DNA of 64,000 nt from Calidifontimicrobium sp035325925 (GTDB lineage Bacteria > Pseudomonadota > Gammaproteobacteria > Burkholderiales > Burkholderiaceae_C). The stretch lies in the NCBI RefSeq assembly GCF_035325925.1, contig NZ_DAOKZA010000018.1, positions 7,684 through 71,683 of the forward strand, read 5' to 3'. The notes under the pieces are model-generated. The model made no database searches. It worked only from the letters and a program-made list of their open reading frames with translations, and was not told where the DNA came from. Shown here piece by piece: positions 18,527 to 28,274 of this stretch. Every line of letters begins with the position of its first letter. Position 1 is the stretch's first letter. Made by a program: the position numbers and the translations under genes.

Positions 18527-18549
18527 CGAACGTAGCTCCGCATGGGGAC

Positions 18550-19542
18550 TCAGAAGTCGAGAAGCACCGCGCCCCAGGTGAAGCCGCCGCCGACGCCCTC
18601 GAGCAGCAGCGTGTCGCCGCGGCGGATGCGGCCGTCGCGCACCGCGACGTCGAGCGCCAGCGGGATCGAGGCCGCCGAGGTGTTACCGTGCTCGTCGACG
18701 GTGACGACGACACGCTCGGGCGCCAGCTTCAGCCGCTTGGCGGTGCTGTGCATGATGCGGATGTTGGCCTGGTGCGGGATCAGCCAGTCGACGTCGCCGG
18801 CCTCGCGCCCGGCCTTGGCCAGCACCGCACGCGCGACCTCGTCGAGCACGCCGACCGCCAGCTTGAACACCGCCTGCCCGTCCATCTTGAGCAGCGGGTC
18901 ACCCAGCGTCCGGCCGCCGGCCACCGTGCCCGGCACGCACAGGATGCCGACATGGCGGCCGTCGGCGTGCAGTTCGCTGGCGAGCAGCCCGGGTTCGTCG
19001 CTGGCCTCGAGCACCACGGCGCCGGCCCCGTCGCCGAACAGCACGCAGGTCGTGCGGTCGTCGAAGTCGAGGATGCGCGAGAAGACCTCGGCGCCGACCA
19101 CCAGCGCCCGCCTCGCGCCGCCGGTGCGGATCAGCGCGTCGGCCACCGTCAGCGCGTAGACGAAGCCCGAGCACACCGCCTGCACGTCGAACGCCGGGCA
19201 GCCGGCGACGCCGAGCTTGGCCTGCAGGATCGCCGCCGTCGACGGAAAGACCATGTCGGGCGTCGACGTGGCGACGATGATCAGGTCGATCTCGTCGGCG
19301 CGCCGCCCGGCGGCCTCGAGCGCGTGCCGGCAGGCGGCGAGCGCGAGGTCGCTGGCATTGACGCCGTCGGCGGCGAAGTGGCGCGCGCGGATGCCGGTGC
19401 GTTCGACGATCCACGCGTCGCTGGTCTCGATGCCTCGCGAGGCCAGGTCGTGCGCCAGGTCGGCATTGGTCACCCGGCGCGCGGGCAGGTGGCTGCCGGT
19501 GCCGGTGATGCGGGTCGTGCGGGGCAAGGGGAGCGCTTTCAT
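18550..19542 (-). CDS. fabH: 3-oxoacyl-[ACP] synthase III
   Basis: Starts fatty-acid synthesis by condensing acetyl-CoA with malonyl-ACP. 330 residues with Cys124 (AVCSGF), His257 (IPHQAN) and Asn287 (GNTSAAS). The ATG overlaps the plsX stop (ATGA), so phospholipid and fatty-acid initiation enzymes are made together. Confidence 0.97.
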   Translation of the reverse strand: MKALPLPRTTRITGTGSHLPARRVTNADLAHDLASRGIETSDAWIVERTGIRARHFAADGVNASDLALAACRHALEAAGRRADEIDLIIVATSTPDMVFPSTAAILQAKLGVAGCPAFDVQAVCSGFVYALTVADALIRTGGARRALVVGAEVFSRILDFDDRTTCVLFGDGAGAVVLEASDEPGLLASELHADGRHVGILCVPGTVAGGRTLGDPLLKMDGQAVFKLAVGVLDEVARAVLAKAGREAGDVDWLIPHQANIRIMHSTAKRLKLAPERVVVTVDEHGNTSAASIPLALDVAVRDGRIRRGDTLLLEGVGGGFTWGAVLLDF

Positions 19543-20615
19543 GCAGTGCTGACGGCCGCACCCGGTGCCGCGTCGGGCAGGGCCTGCAAGGTCTCCAGGA
19601 TGCGGTCGTGGACCCGCTCGAGCAAGCGGTTGCGGGCCGCATCATACGCGCGGGTCAGCGCCTGCTCGAAGGCGAACGCGTCGGCCGAGCCGTGGCTCTT
19701 GAACACCAGCCCGCGCAGACCGAGCAGCGCCGCGCCGTTGTAGCGGCGCGGGTCGACGCGCGACTTGAAGTGCCTGAGCACCGGCAACGCCACCAGTGCC
19801 GCGAGCTTGGCGTAGCCGGTGCGGGTGAACTCCTGGCGGATGAAGTCGGTCAGCATCGCCGCCAGCCCCTCGGCGGTCTTCAGCGCAACATTGCCGACGA
19901 AGCCGTCGCACACGACGATGTCGGTCGTGCCGCTGAAGATGTCGTTGCCCTCGACGTTGCCGTGGAAGTTCAGGTGGCCGCCGTCGGCCGCGGCGCGCAG
20001 CAGCTCGCCGGCGCGCTTGATCGTGTCGCTGCCCTTGATCGCCTCCTCGCCGATGTTGAGCAGGCCCACGCTCGGGTCCTCCTTGCCGTCGACGGCAGCC
20101 ACCAGCGCGCTGCCGAGCACCGCGAACTGCAGCAGGTGGTCGGCCGTGCAGTCGACGTTGGCGCCGAGGTCGAGCACCGTCGTGAAGCCGTCGCGGCGAT
20201 TGGGCATCACGGTGGCGATCGCCGGCCGGTCGATGCCGTCGAGCGTCTTCAGCAGGTAGCGCGCCACCGCCATCAGCGCGCCGGTGTTGCCCGCCGAGAC
20301 GCAGGCGTCCGCGGCGACGGTACCGTCGGGCGCCGCCTTGAGCTGCGCGATCGCGACGCGCATCGACGAGTCGCGCTTGCGGCGCAACGCCACCTCGACG
20401 GGGTCGTCCATCGTCACGACCTCGCTGGCCACGACGATGCGGCACCGCGGTGTGCCGCGTGCGCTCGCCAGCGCCGCTTCGGTGCCGACGAGCAGCAACT
20501 CGGCGTCGGGGTGGCGTTCGAGGAAGCCGCGGCAGGCCGGCAGCGTGACCGCCGGGCCGTGGTCGCCGCCCATGCAGTCGACGGCGATGCGCACGGGCGA
20601 CAGCGGCGCGATCAT
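19539..20615 (-). CDS. plsX: Phosphate acyltransferase PlsX
   Basis: Makes acyl-phosphate from acyl-ACP, the donor used by PlsY to begin phospholipid synthesis. 358 residues; early segment VDCMGGDHGP, then DACVSAGNTGALMAV and a later NIGEEAIKGSD are family hallmarks. It sits in the rpmF-plsX-fabH order conserved in Proteobacteria and overlaps fabH by 4 nt. Confidence 0.96.
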   Translation of the reverse strand: MIAPLSPVRIAVDCMGGDHGPAVTLPACRGFLERHPDAELLLVGTEAALASARGTPRCRIVVASEVVTMDDPVEVALRRKRDSSMRVAIAQLKAAPDGTVAADACVSAGNTGALMAVARYLLKTLDGIDRPAIATVMPNRRDGFTTVLDLGANVDCTADHLLQFAVLGSALVAAVDGKEDPSVGLLNIGEEAIKGSDTIKRAGELLRAAADGGHLNFHGNVEGNDIFSGTTDIVVCDGFVGNVALKTAEGLAAMLTDFIRQEFTRTGYAKLAALVALPVLRHFKSRVDPRRYNGAALLGLRGLVFKSHGSADAFAFEQALTRAYDAARNRLLERVHDRILETLQALPDAAPGAAVSTA

Positions 20616-20798
20616 CGTCGTCGGAGGGTGTTCAGGCGTGCGTCGGCGCGGCCGGCATGGCGAGGCCGGCGCCGCGCGCGCTCTCGGTCAAACGCGGCCT
20701 GGCCACCTTGCTGGATCCCCGTCGGGGGGCGGGCCGGGCTGGCACGGCCCTGGGGGTGCTCGGACACAGCGGCGCGCGTTCGGGCCGCCGGGCGCCGT

Positions 20799-20981
20799 TC
20801 AGGCGTCGGCCTTGGTCTTCAGCACCTTGCGGCCACGGTAGAAGCCGCTCGGGCTGATGTGGTGGCGCAGGTGCGTCTCGCCGGTGGTCGGCTCGATCGC
20901 GATACCGGGCGCCGCCAGCGCGTTGTGCGAGCGGTGCATGCCGCGCTTGGACGGCGACTTCTTGTTCTGCTGGACGGCCAT
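20799..20981 (-). CDS. rpmF: 50S ribosomal protein L32
   Basis: Small basic ribosomal protein, 60 residues, beginning MAVQQNKKSPSKRGMHRSH. The ATG at 20981 has an AGGAG 7 nt before it; an in-frame upstream ATG would add about 21 unlikely residues. There are no cysteines at all, so this is the zinc-free form of L32. It opens the rpmF-plsX-fab transcript, behind an extended -10 promoter at 21113-21121. Confidence 0.96.
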   Translation of the reverse strand: MAVQQNKKSPSKRGMHRSHNALAAPGIAIEPTTGETHLRHHISPSGFYRGRKVLKTKADA

Positions 20982-21112
20982 GAGGTTCTCCTGGGCATCG
21001 CCGGCGCGGTGCGTCGAACGGACGAGCCGGGGGTTGCGGTGCACAGGGCCGGCGCGGCCGCGGCGCGCACCGCGGCCCAGCGGGACGGCACCAGCCCGTT
21101 GCGAAACCGCGC

Positions 21113-21121
21113 AGTATAGCA
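21113..21121 (-). promoter_or_regulatory. Extended -10 promoter (TGCTATACT) for rpmF-plsX-fab
   Basis: On the minus strand TGC-TATACT is an extended -10 element; TATACT matches TATAAT at five of six positions. It lies about 130 nt before rpmF and just after the yceD stop. A -35 is poor (CTTGAT at 15 bp), which is common for extended -10 promoters. Confidence 0.55.
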
Positions 21122-21134
21122 GCGCCGCCGCGCA

Positions 21135-21728
21135 TCAAGGGTCGGTGCCGCGAGGCCACCGCGCCAGCGCGGCGAAGGGGTGCGGTGCGGCGGCGTCGGT
21201 GTCGGCCGGCGCGGTGCCCGCCGCCGGGGCGGCGCAGTGCTCGTGGCGCGGCACCATCGGCAACGCCAGCAGCAGTTCGTCCTCGACCAGCGCGTGCAGG
21301 TCCAGCGCGCGCTCCAGCGCCAGCACGTCGTCGTCGCTGTCGGCGTCGAGCTCGGCGGCGAGGGCCTCGCCGTCGACGAAACGCAGCGCACGCCGCACCT
21401 GCAGCGCCAGCTCGACCGGCTGCAGGCAGCGCTGGCAACGGCGTTGCACGACGGCGTCGGCCTCGAGGTGCAGCCACAGCTGCGGCGCGCCGACGGCCAC
21501 CGCACGGCGTTCGCCGCGCGCGCGCCAGGTCACGTCGGAGGTCGGCCCGGGAGCCCCGGAGGCAGTCGAGTCGTCCGGCGGCCGCCCGGCATCGATTCGG
21601 ACGGGCCGGTCGTCGAGCAGCCGCTCGAAGCCGGCCAGCGGCCAGTGCCCCTCGAGCTCGCCGCCCTGGGCGGCGAACGCCGCGACGTCGAGGCGTCGCG
21701 GGTCATGGGCGCGCGGCTTGGCGGACAT
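21135..21728 (-). CDS. yceD: YceD/DUF177 family protein
   Basis: A 197-residue acidic protein of the DUF177 family, encoded upstream of rpmF in most Proteobacteria; the E. coli and plant members are linked to 23S rRNA accumulation. Seen: a CxxC (RCQRCLQP) at mid-protein and the acidic DADSDDDVLALERALDL block. Start ATG at 21728. It is transcribed away from maf, which starts 39 nt upstream on the other strand. Confidence 0.85.
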   Translation of the reverse strand: MSAKPRAHDPRRLDVAAFAAQGGELEGHWPLAGFERLLDDRPVRIDAGRPPDDSTASGAPGPTSDVTWRARGERRAVAVGAPQLWLHLEADAVVQRRCQRCLQPVELALQVRRALRFVDGEALAAELDADSDDDVLALERALDLHALVEDELLLALPMVPRHEHCAAPAAGTAPADTDAAAPHPFAALARWPRGTDP

Positions 21729-21767
21729 GCATCCGAGTGTAAGTCGCCGATGGGACAATCCCGGGCC

Positions 21768-22364
21768 ATGGCCCGCCCCGCGCTGATCCTCGCGTCGACC
21801 TCGCGTTACCGTCGCGAACTGCTGCAGCGCCTGCGCCTGCCGTTCGAGGTCGTGGCCCCCCAGGTCGACGAGACGCCGCACGCCGACGAGACGCCGCACG
21901 CGCTGGCGCGTCGGCTGGCGCTGGCCAAGGCGCACGAGGTCGCGGCGCGCCACCCGCACGCGGTAGTGATCGGTTCGGACCAGGTGGCCGACCTCGACGG
22001 CACGCCGCTGGGCAAGCCCGGCAGCCACGAGCGCGCGGCGGCGCAGTTGCGCGCGATGAGCGCCCGGCGCGTCGTGTTCCACACCGCGGTCGCGGTGGTG
22101 CGCGCCGACCGCGGCTTCGCCGACGCACGCACGGCGCCGGTGACGGTGCACTTCCGCCGCCTCGACGACGCGCAGATCGAGCGCTACCTGCGTCTCGAGC
22201 AGCCCTACGACTGCGCCGGCAGCGCCAAGTGCGAGACGCTGGGCATCGCGCTGCTCGAGGCGATCGACAGCGACGACCCGACCGCGCTGGTCGGCCTGCC
22301 GCTGATCCGCACCTGCGCGCTGCTGCGCGCCGCCGGGCTCGACCCGCTGGCCGCCGCGGCGTGA
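21768..22364 (+). CDS. maf: Maf-family nucleotide pyrophosphatase (YceF type)
   Basis: Hydrolyses non-canonical or modified nucleoside triphosphates; YceF-type members prefer 7-methyl-GTP. The 198-residue product starts MARPALILAS, with SDQVADL around the catalytic Asp and YDCAGSAKCE, the YceF-type signature. An in-frame ATG at 21750 would add six residues. A GACAAT box (21754-21759) lies right before the chosen start and could be its -10. The stop overlaps the next gene (GTGA). Confidence 0.88.
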   Translation: MARPALILASTSRYRRELLQRLRLPFEVVAPQVDETPHADETPHALARRLALAKAHEVAARHPHAVVIGSDQVADLDGTPLGKPGSHERAAAQLRAMSARRVVFHTAVAVVRADRGFADARTAPVTVHFRRLDDAQIERYLRLEQPYDCAGSAKCETLGIALLEAIDSDDPTALVGLPLIRTCALLRAAGLDPLAAAA

Positions 22365-23155
22365 GCACCGCGCCGCCCCCACCGGCCGGGCCCGCGGCGA
22401 CGCCGGGGCGCCTGCTGCTGGTGCCGAACGCGCTCGACCTCGGCGCCGATCCGGTCGACCTGGGCGACGTGCTGCCGCTGGGCGTGCTGCGCGCCGCGGC
22501 GCGGCTGCGCTGCTGGGCGGCGGAGAACGCGAAGACGACGCGCGCCTTCCTCAAGCGCGTCGACGCCGTCGTGCCGCTGGCGCGACCGCTGCAGGACATC
22601 GAGGTGCGCGAGCTGCCGCGCGCGCCGAAGGGCGGCCGGGCCGCGGGCGTCGACGCCGAGCCGTGGCAGCAGCTGCTGCGCCCGGCGCTGCACGGCGAAG
22701 ACGTCGGCCTGATCAGCGAGGCCGGGCTGCCCGCCGTCGCCGACCCCGGCAGCGCGCTGGTCGACGCCGCGCACCGCCTCGGCCTGACGGTGCTGCCGCT
22801 GGCCGGCCCCAGCGCGCTGCTGCTGGCGCTCGCCGCCAGCGGGCTGAACGGCCAGAGCTTCGCGTTCGTCGGCTATCTGCCGCAGGACGACGCGGCGCGC
22901 GCGGCACGCCTTCGCGAGCTCGAGTCGCGCTCGCGCCGCGAGGCGCAGACGCAGATCGCCATCGAGACCCCGTACCGCAACGACGCGCTGCTGCAGGCGC
23001 TGCTGCACCAGTTGGCGCCCGGCACGCGGCTGAGCGTGGCGACCGCGCTCACGCTGCCCGGCGGCTGGTGCCGCACCGCGACGGTGCAGGCCTGGCGCCG
23101 CGACCCGCCGCAACTCGACCGCCACCGTCCCGCGGTGTTCCTGTTCCTCGCCTGA
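22361..23155 (+). CDS. SAM-dependent methyltransferase, RsmI-like (tetrapyrrole methylase fold)
   Basis: A 264-residue protein with segments typical of the RsmI/tetrapyrrole methylase superfamily: GLISEAGLPAVADPG in the middle, LPLAGPSALLLALAASG, and FVGYLPQ. RsmI itself methylates 16S rRNA C1402; this is a shorter, more divergent relative and its substrate is unknown. The GTG start overlaps the maf stop in GTGA, so the two are translationally coupled. Confidence 0.82.
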   Translation: MSTAPPPPAGPAATPGRLLLVPNALDLGADPVDLGDVLPLGVLRAAARLRCWAAENAKTTRAFLKRVDAVVPLARPLQDIEVRELPRAPKGGRAAGVDAEPWQQLLRPALHGEDVGLISEAGLPAVADPGSALVDAAHRLGLTVLPLAGPSALLLALAASGLNGQSFAFVGYLPQDDAARAARLRELESRSRREAQTQIAIETPYRNDALLQALLHQLAPGTRLSVATALTLPGGWCRTATVQAWRRDPPQLDRHRPAVFLFLA

Positions 23156-23231
23156 GCCCGAACGCCCCGGGCGGCACGCTGCGCCACGGCCTGTCGGTGG
23201 CCGCGGGATCGGCGCGGCAGCCGCGGGCCGA

Positions 23232-24692
<1,461 letters not shown>

Positions 24693-24976
24693 TCGGGGAT
24701 TATCGCCGCCCCCCCGCCGGCGAACCGCCGCGGCCCCCGGCCGACGGCACCCTTCAGGCACCCGGCAGTGCGGACCGCCCGGTGCGGCCGAACAGATTTG
24801 TGACAATCACCTGTTGCAATGCGGCGACAATCGCGCCCGCCAACGACCGCAGGCGCCGGCGCCCAGGAGGCGGCGCCCAGGCGGTCGGGAACAATCGACG
24901 CGTCGTTGGCGATGCGGCCCCTCGTCGCCCGGTCGACGGACGGTGGCCGCAGCAAGAACCAGAGCACAGAGGCCGG

Positions 24977-26068
24977 ATGGAATCGACAATCAGCAGCCCA
25001 CTGACGCCGCCCCAGGCACGGGACGGCGAGGCCAGCCACGTGGCCCTGCGCCGCCCGGTCAGCGAACTGATCGGCCCCTGGGAGGAGTTCCGGCGCATCA
25101 TCCCGCTGGTGTCGCTGAAGTCGCTGCTCGCCGAGCACGCGGTCGGCGTGCCCAAGGTCGCGATCCTGATGTGCACGATGCAGGGCCAGCGCTTCCTCGC
25201 CGAGCAGCTGAACTCGATCGCCACGCAGAGCCACCCGCGCTGGGCGATCTGGGCCTCGGACGACGGTTCGGCCGACTACACGCACGAGATCCTCGAGTAC
25301 TACCAGGCGCACTGGGGCGTCGACCGCATCTCGATCCACGAAGGGCCGGCCGAGGGCTCGACCGCGAACTTCCTGTCGCTGACCTGCCGCGCCGACATCG
25401 ACGCCGACTACTTCGCCTACGCCGACCAGGACGACGTGTGGGAGGCCGACAAGCTCGAGCGCGCCGTGGCGTGGCTCGAGTCGGTGCCGCCGGACGTGCC
25501 GGCGCTGTACGGGTCGCGCACGCTGCTCGTCGACGCGCGCAACCAGCACATCGGCTACTCGACGCTGTTCGAACACGCGCCGGGCTTCCGCAACGCCCTG
25601 GTGCAAAGCATCGCCGGTGGCAACACGATGGTGTTCAACCGTGCCGCGCGCGACCTGCTGCGCCGCGCCGGCGAGGATGCCGGCGCCGTCACGCACGACT
25701 GGTGGGCCTACATGCTGGTGTCGGCGTGCGGTGGGCGCGTCCACTACGACCCGTACCCGACGGTGCGCTACCGCCAGCACGAACGCAACCAGTTCGGCTC
25801 CAACCGCAGCCTGCGCGCCCAGCTCGACCGCCTGCGCCAGCTGCTGCAGGGCCGCTTCCGCGATTGGGTCGACCTCAACCTGGCCGCGCTCGGACGCGTG
25901 CGCCCGCTGATGACGCCCGAGAGCCGGCAGATCCTCGACGAGTTCGCCAGCGCCCGCCGCCGCGCGCTGGTGCCCCGGCTGCTGGGGCTGCGCCGCGCCG
26001 GCATCTACCGCCAGACGCTGCTGGGCAACCTCGGGCTGGCGATGGCCGCGCTGATCAACCGCCTCTGA
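24977..26068 (+). CDS. Family 2 glycosyltransferase
   Basis: Adds a sugar, perhaps rhamnose, to a surface glycan; the substrate is not deducible. In the 363-residue product the GT-A domain begins about residue 55 (VAILMCTMQGQRFLAEQLNSI), followed by ASDDGSADYT and YADQDDVWEADKLERAV, a pattern typical of rhamnosyltransferase-like family 2 enzymes. HDWWAYMLVSA (about 240) is the usual acceptor-side motif. The ATG at 24977 gives a plausible N-terminus; in-frame upstream codons are less coding-like. First gene of a three-gene + strand unit. Confidence 0.85.
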   Translation: MESTISSPLTPPQARDGEASHVALRRPVSELIGPWEEFRRIIPLVSLKSLLAEHAVGVPKVAILMCTMQGQRFLAEQLNSIATQSHPRWAIWASDDGSADYTHEILEYYQAHWGVDRISIHEGPAEGSTANFLSLTCRADIDADYFAYADQDDVWEADKLERAVAWLESVPPDVPALYGSRTLLVDARNQHIGYSTLFEHAPGFRNALVQSIAGGNTMVFNRAARDLLRRAGEDAGAVTHDWWAYMLVSACGGRVHYDPYPTVRYRQHERNQFGSNRSLRAQLDRLRQLLQGRFRDWVDLNLAALGRVRPLMTPESRQILDEFASARRRALVPRLLGLRRAGIYRQTLLGNLGLAMAALINRL

Positions 26069-27021
26069 GCACGCTCGACACGCCGCCTCGGACCGAGACG
26101 GGCCGCGCGGCCTGGCCCGACCCGGCCGCGACCACCGCCGCGGTGCTCGTCGCCTACCGGCTGCCCGACGGGGTCGAGGCGCTGGTGTCGCAGCTCGCCG
26201 GCAGCGTCGCGCAGGTGGTCGTGGTCGACAACTCCGAACACGGCCACGCGTCGCTGTCCGACCTGGCGCGACGCCACGGCGCGGCGCTGGTCCACGCGCG
26301 CAACGTCGGCGCGCTGGCCGGCGCCTACAACCGCGCGCTGGAGCTGCTGCAGGCGCTGCCCGCGCCGCCGCGCCAGGTGGTGTTCGTCGACGAGGACTCC
26401 GATGCGTCGGGGCTCGCGCGCCTGCTGGCCGACGCGCGCACGCGCGAGCTGCTGGCGCGCGACGACACCGCCGCCGTCGCCCCCGCCTACCGCGACCGCG
26501 CCACCGGGCTGCGCGGCCGCCACATCGAACTCGGGCGCTGGCGGCTGGCCTACCTGCCACGCGAATTCGAGGGCGTGCGCGCGGTGGCCTTCGTCATCAA
26601 CTCGATGACGGTGTGGCGCCTCGACGCGCTGCGGCGCATCGGCCCGTTCGACGAGGGCCTGGCGATCGACCACGTCGACACCGAGCACTGCCTGCGCGCA
26701 CGCGCACTCGGGCTGCGCCTGTACGTGCACGGCAGCCACGAGTTCGCGCACGCCATCGGCCGGCGCCGGCGCTTCCGCCTGCTCGGCCGCGAGATGCAGG
26801 CCACCGGGCACGCGCCGCCACGTCGCTACCTGATCGGGCGCAACACCGCGTGGCTGGCGCGCCGCTGGGCGTGGCGCGAGCCGGCGTTTGCGTTCCTGTG
26901 CCTGACGCGGCTGGCCTACGAGGCCGCCGGCATCGTCGCCGCCGAGGACGACAAGCGCGCGCGGCTGGGTGCCCTGCTGCGCGGGGCGTGCCGCGGCTTC
27001 CTGCTGCGGAGGCCGGCCTGA
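26065..27021 (+). CDS. Family 2 glycosyltransferase (start uncertain)
   Basis: A GT-A family 2 enzyme: AAVLVAYRLPDGVEALV, VVVDNSEHG, ARNVGALAGAYNRAL, VFVDEDSD, and IGPFDEGLAIDHVDTEHCLRA. This NVG-NRA-DxD-FDE pattern is like rhamnosyltransferases of the WbbL kind. No ATG or GTG precedes the conserved core at a normal distance. The best coding-like N-terminus begins at a CTG that overlaps the upstream stop (CTGA); the GTG at 26143 would remove the first strand's lead-in. With CTG it has 318 residues. Confidence 0.78.
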   Translation: MSTLDTPPRTETGRAAWPDPAATTAAVLVAYRLPDGVEALVSQLAGSVAQVVVVDNSEHGHASLSDLARRHGAALVHARNVGALAGAYNRALELLQALPAPPRQVVFVDEDSDASGLARLLADARTRELLARDDTAAVAPAYRDRATGLRGRHIELGRWRLAYLPREFEGVRAVAFVINSMTVWRLDALRRIGPFDEGLAIDHVDTEHCLRARALGLRLYVHGSHEFAHAIGRRRRFRLLGREMQATGHAPPRRYLIGRNTAWLARRWAWREPAFAFLCLTRLAYEAAGIVAAEDDKRARLGALLRGACRGFLLRRPA

Positions 27022-28274
27022 ACGCGTCGACCGCCCCCGCGACGCCGACCGCATCGTCGCCGCACCGGCCGCCCACGTGGCTGCCGATCGCTGCGGCGTG
27101 GACCCTGTACCTGCCCGTGGGACTGCAGTACACGGCCTACCTCGGCCTCGCGCTGGCGTCGATCGCCGCGCTGTCGCGCGCCGGCCGGCTGGCGCAGCTG
27201 CGCCAGCCGCTGTTCCTCGCGCTGCTGGCCTTCTGGTGCTGGCTGGCAGCGTCGGCGGCGTGGACGGAGGCGCCGGCGCCCGCAGTGGTGCGCCAGCTGT
27301 GGGTCTACGCGCTGCCGCTCGCGCTGGTGCCGATCGCGCTGGCCTGCGCCGCCGGCGACGCGTCGCGGGCGCTGCGCCACTTCGTCGCCGCGTCGACGCT
27401 GGTCGCCGCGGTGATCGCCGTGGCGGCCACCGGCTGGCTCGGCACCTGGGGGTCGCTGCTGCCGCCGCTGCAGGTGCGCGGCAACCAGCGCATCGCGATG
27501 TCGCTGCTGCTGGCGCTGGGCGCGGGGTTCGCGGTGCTGTTCGCGATCGACGCCGCGTCGCCGCGGGCCCGCACCGCATGGGCGGCGTGTGCGCTGGTGT
27601 GCATGGCCGGCCTGGCGCTGCAGGACCGGCGCAGCGGCATGCTGGTGCTGCCGCTGCTGCTGGTGCTGCTGGCATTGGCGAAGGCGCGCACGTGGCCCGG
27701 TCGCGCCGGCACGGTCGGCGTCGTCGCGCTGGCCACCGCCGTCGCCTGGGTGCCGCTGGACGGCGTGCAGCAGCGTTTCGCCGAGGGTTTCACCGAACTG
27801 CGCGAGTACCGCGCCGCCGACGACGTCGCCACCAGCTGGGGCATGCGCGTGCGCATGGCCGAGGTGACGCTGCAGATGGTGCGCGAGCGTCCTGTGGCCG
27901 GCTTCGGCGTCGGTGCCTGGCTGCCCGAATGGCGGCAGCGCGTCTCGGGCGGCCTGCTCGAGCGGCAGACGACGCCGCATAACGAGTACCTGCTGGTGGC
28001 GGCGCAGTCGGGGGCGGTCGGGCTGGCGCTGCTGGTCGCGGCGATCGCCGTCGCGCTGCGCGTGCTGTGGCGTTGCGGCGCGCGCGCCGTCGCGGCGCAG
28101 ATGGTGCTGGCCACGCTGGTCGTCGCGGGGCTGTTCCACGTCGTGCTGCGCGACGCCAAGTTCGCGCTGCCGTTGCTGGTGCTGGGCGCGCTGACGGGGG
28201 CGGTGGCGGTGCGTGGCGGTGCGTGGCGCGGCGCGCGTGCGCCGCGTCAGGACACCAGCCCTCGCCCGCAGTAG
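27018..28274 (+). CDS. O-antigen ligase/polymerase family membrane protein
   Basis: About 418 residues with roughly ten hydrophobic segments and a central hydrophilic loop (about 245-320) carrying RPVAGFGVGAWLP and TPHNEYL. That His-rich loop pattern is typical of the Wzy_C/WaaL family, which joins glycan chains to lipid A core or polymerises them in the periplasm. With an ABC exporter nearby, a WaaL-type ligase role is the better guess. A CTG start at 27018 is proposed because GGAGG lies 5 nt before it and it overlaps the previous stop; a GTG at 26988 is the alternative. Its 3' end overlaps the convergent giant gene by 28 bp. Confidence 0.8.
   Translation: MNASTAPATPTASSPHRPPTWLPIAAAWTLYLPVGLQYTAYLGLALASIAALSRAGRLAQLRQPLFLALLAFWCWLAASAAWTEAPAPAVVRQLWVYALPLALVPIALACAAGDASRALRHFVAASTLVAAVIAVAATGWLGTWGSLLPPLQVRGNQRIAMSLLLALGAGFAVLFAIDAASPRARTAWAACALVCMAGLALQDRRSGMLVLPLLLVLLALAKARTWPGRAGTVGVVALATAVAWVPLDGVQQRFAEGFTELREYRAADDVATSWGMRVRMAEVTLQMVRERPVAGFGVGAWLPEWRQRVSGGLLERQTTPHNEYLLVAAQSGAVGLALLVAAIAVALRVLWRCGARAVAAQMVLATLVVAGLFHVVLRDAKFALPLLVLGALTGAVAVRGGAWRGARAPRQDTSPRPQ

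Noticed and set aside
24693..24976. Promoter pair in the rhlE/glycosyltransferase divergent region
   Set aside because: TTGTGA and GACAAT-like hexamers are present around 24795-24830, but spacing is wrong for a standard promoter on either strand.
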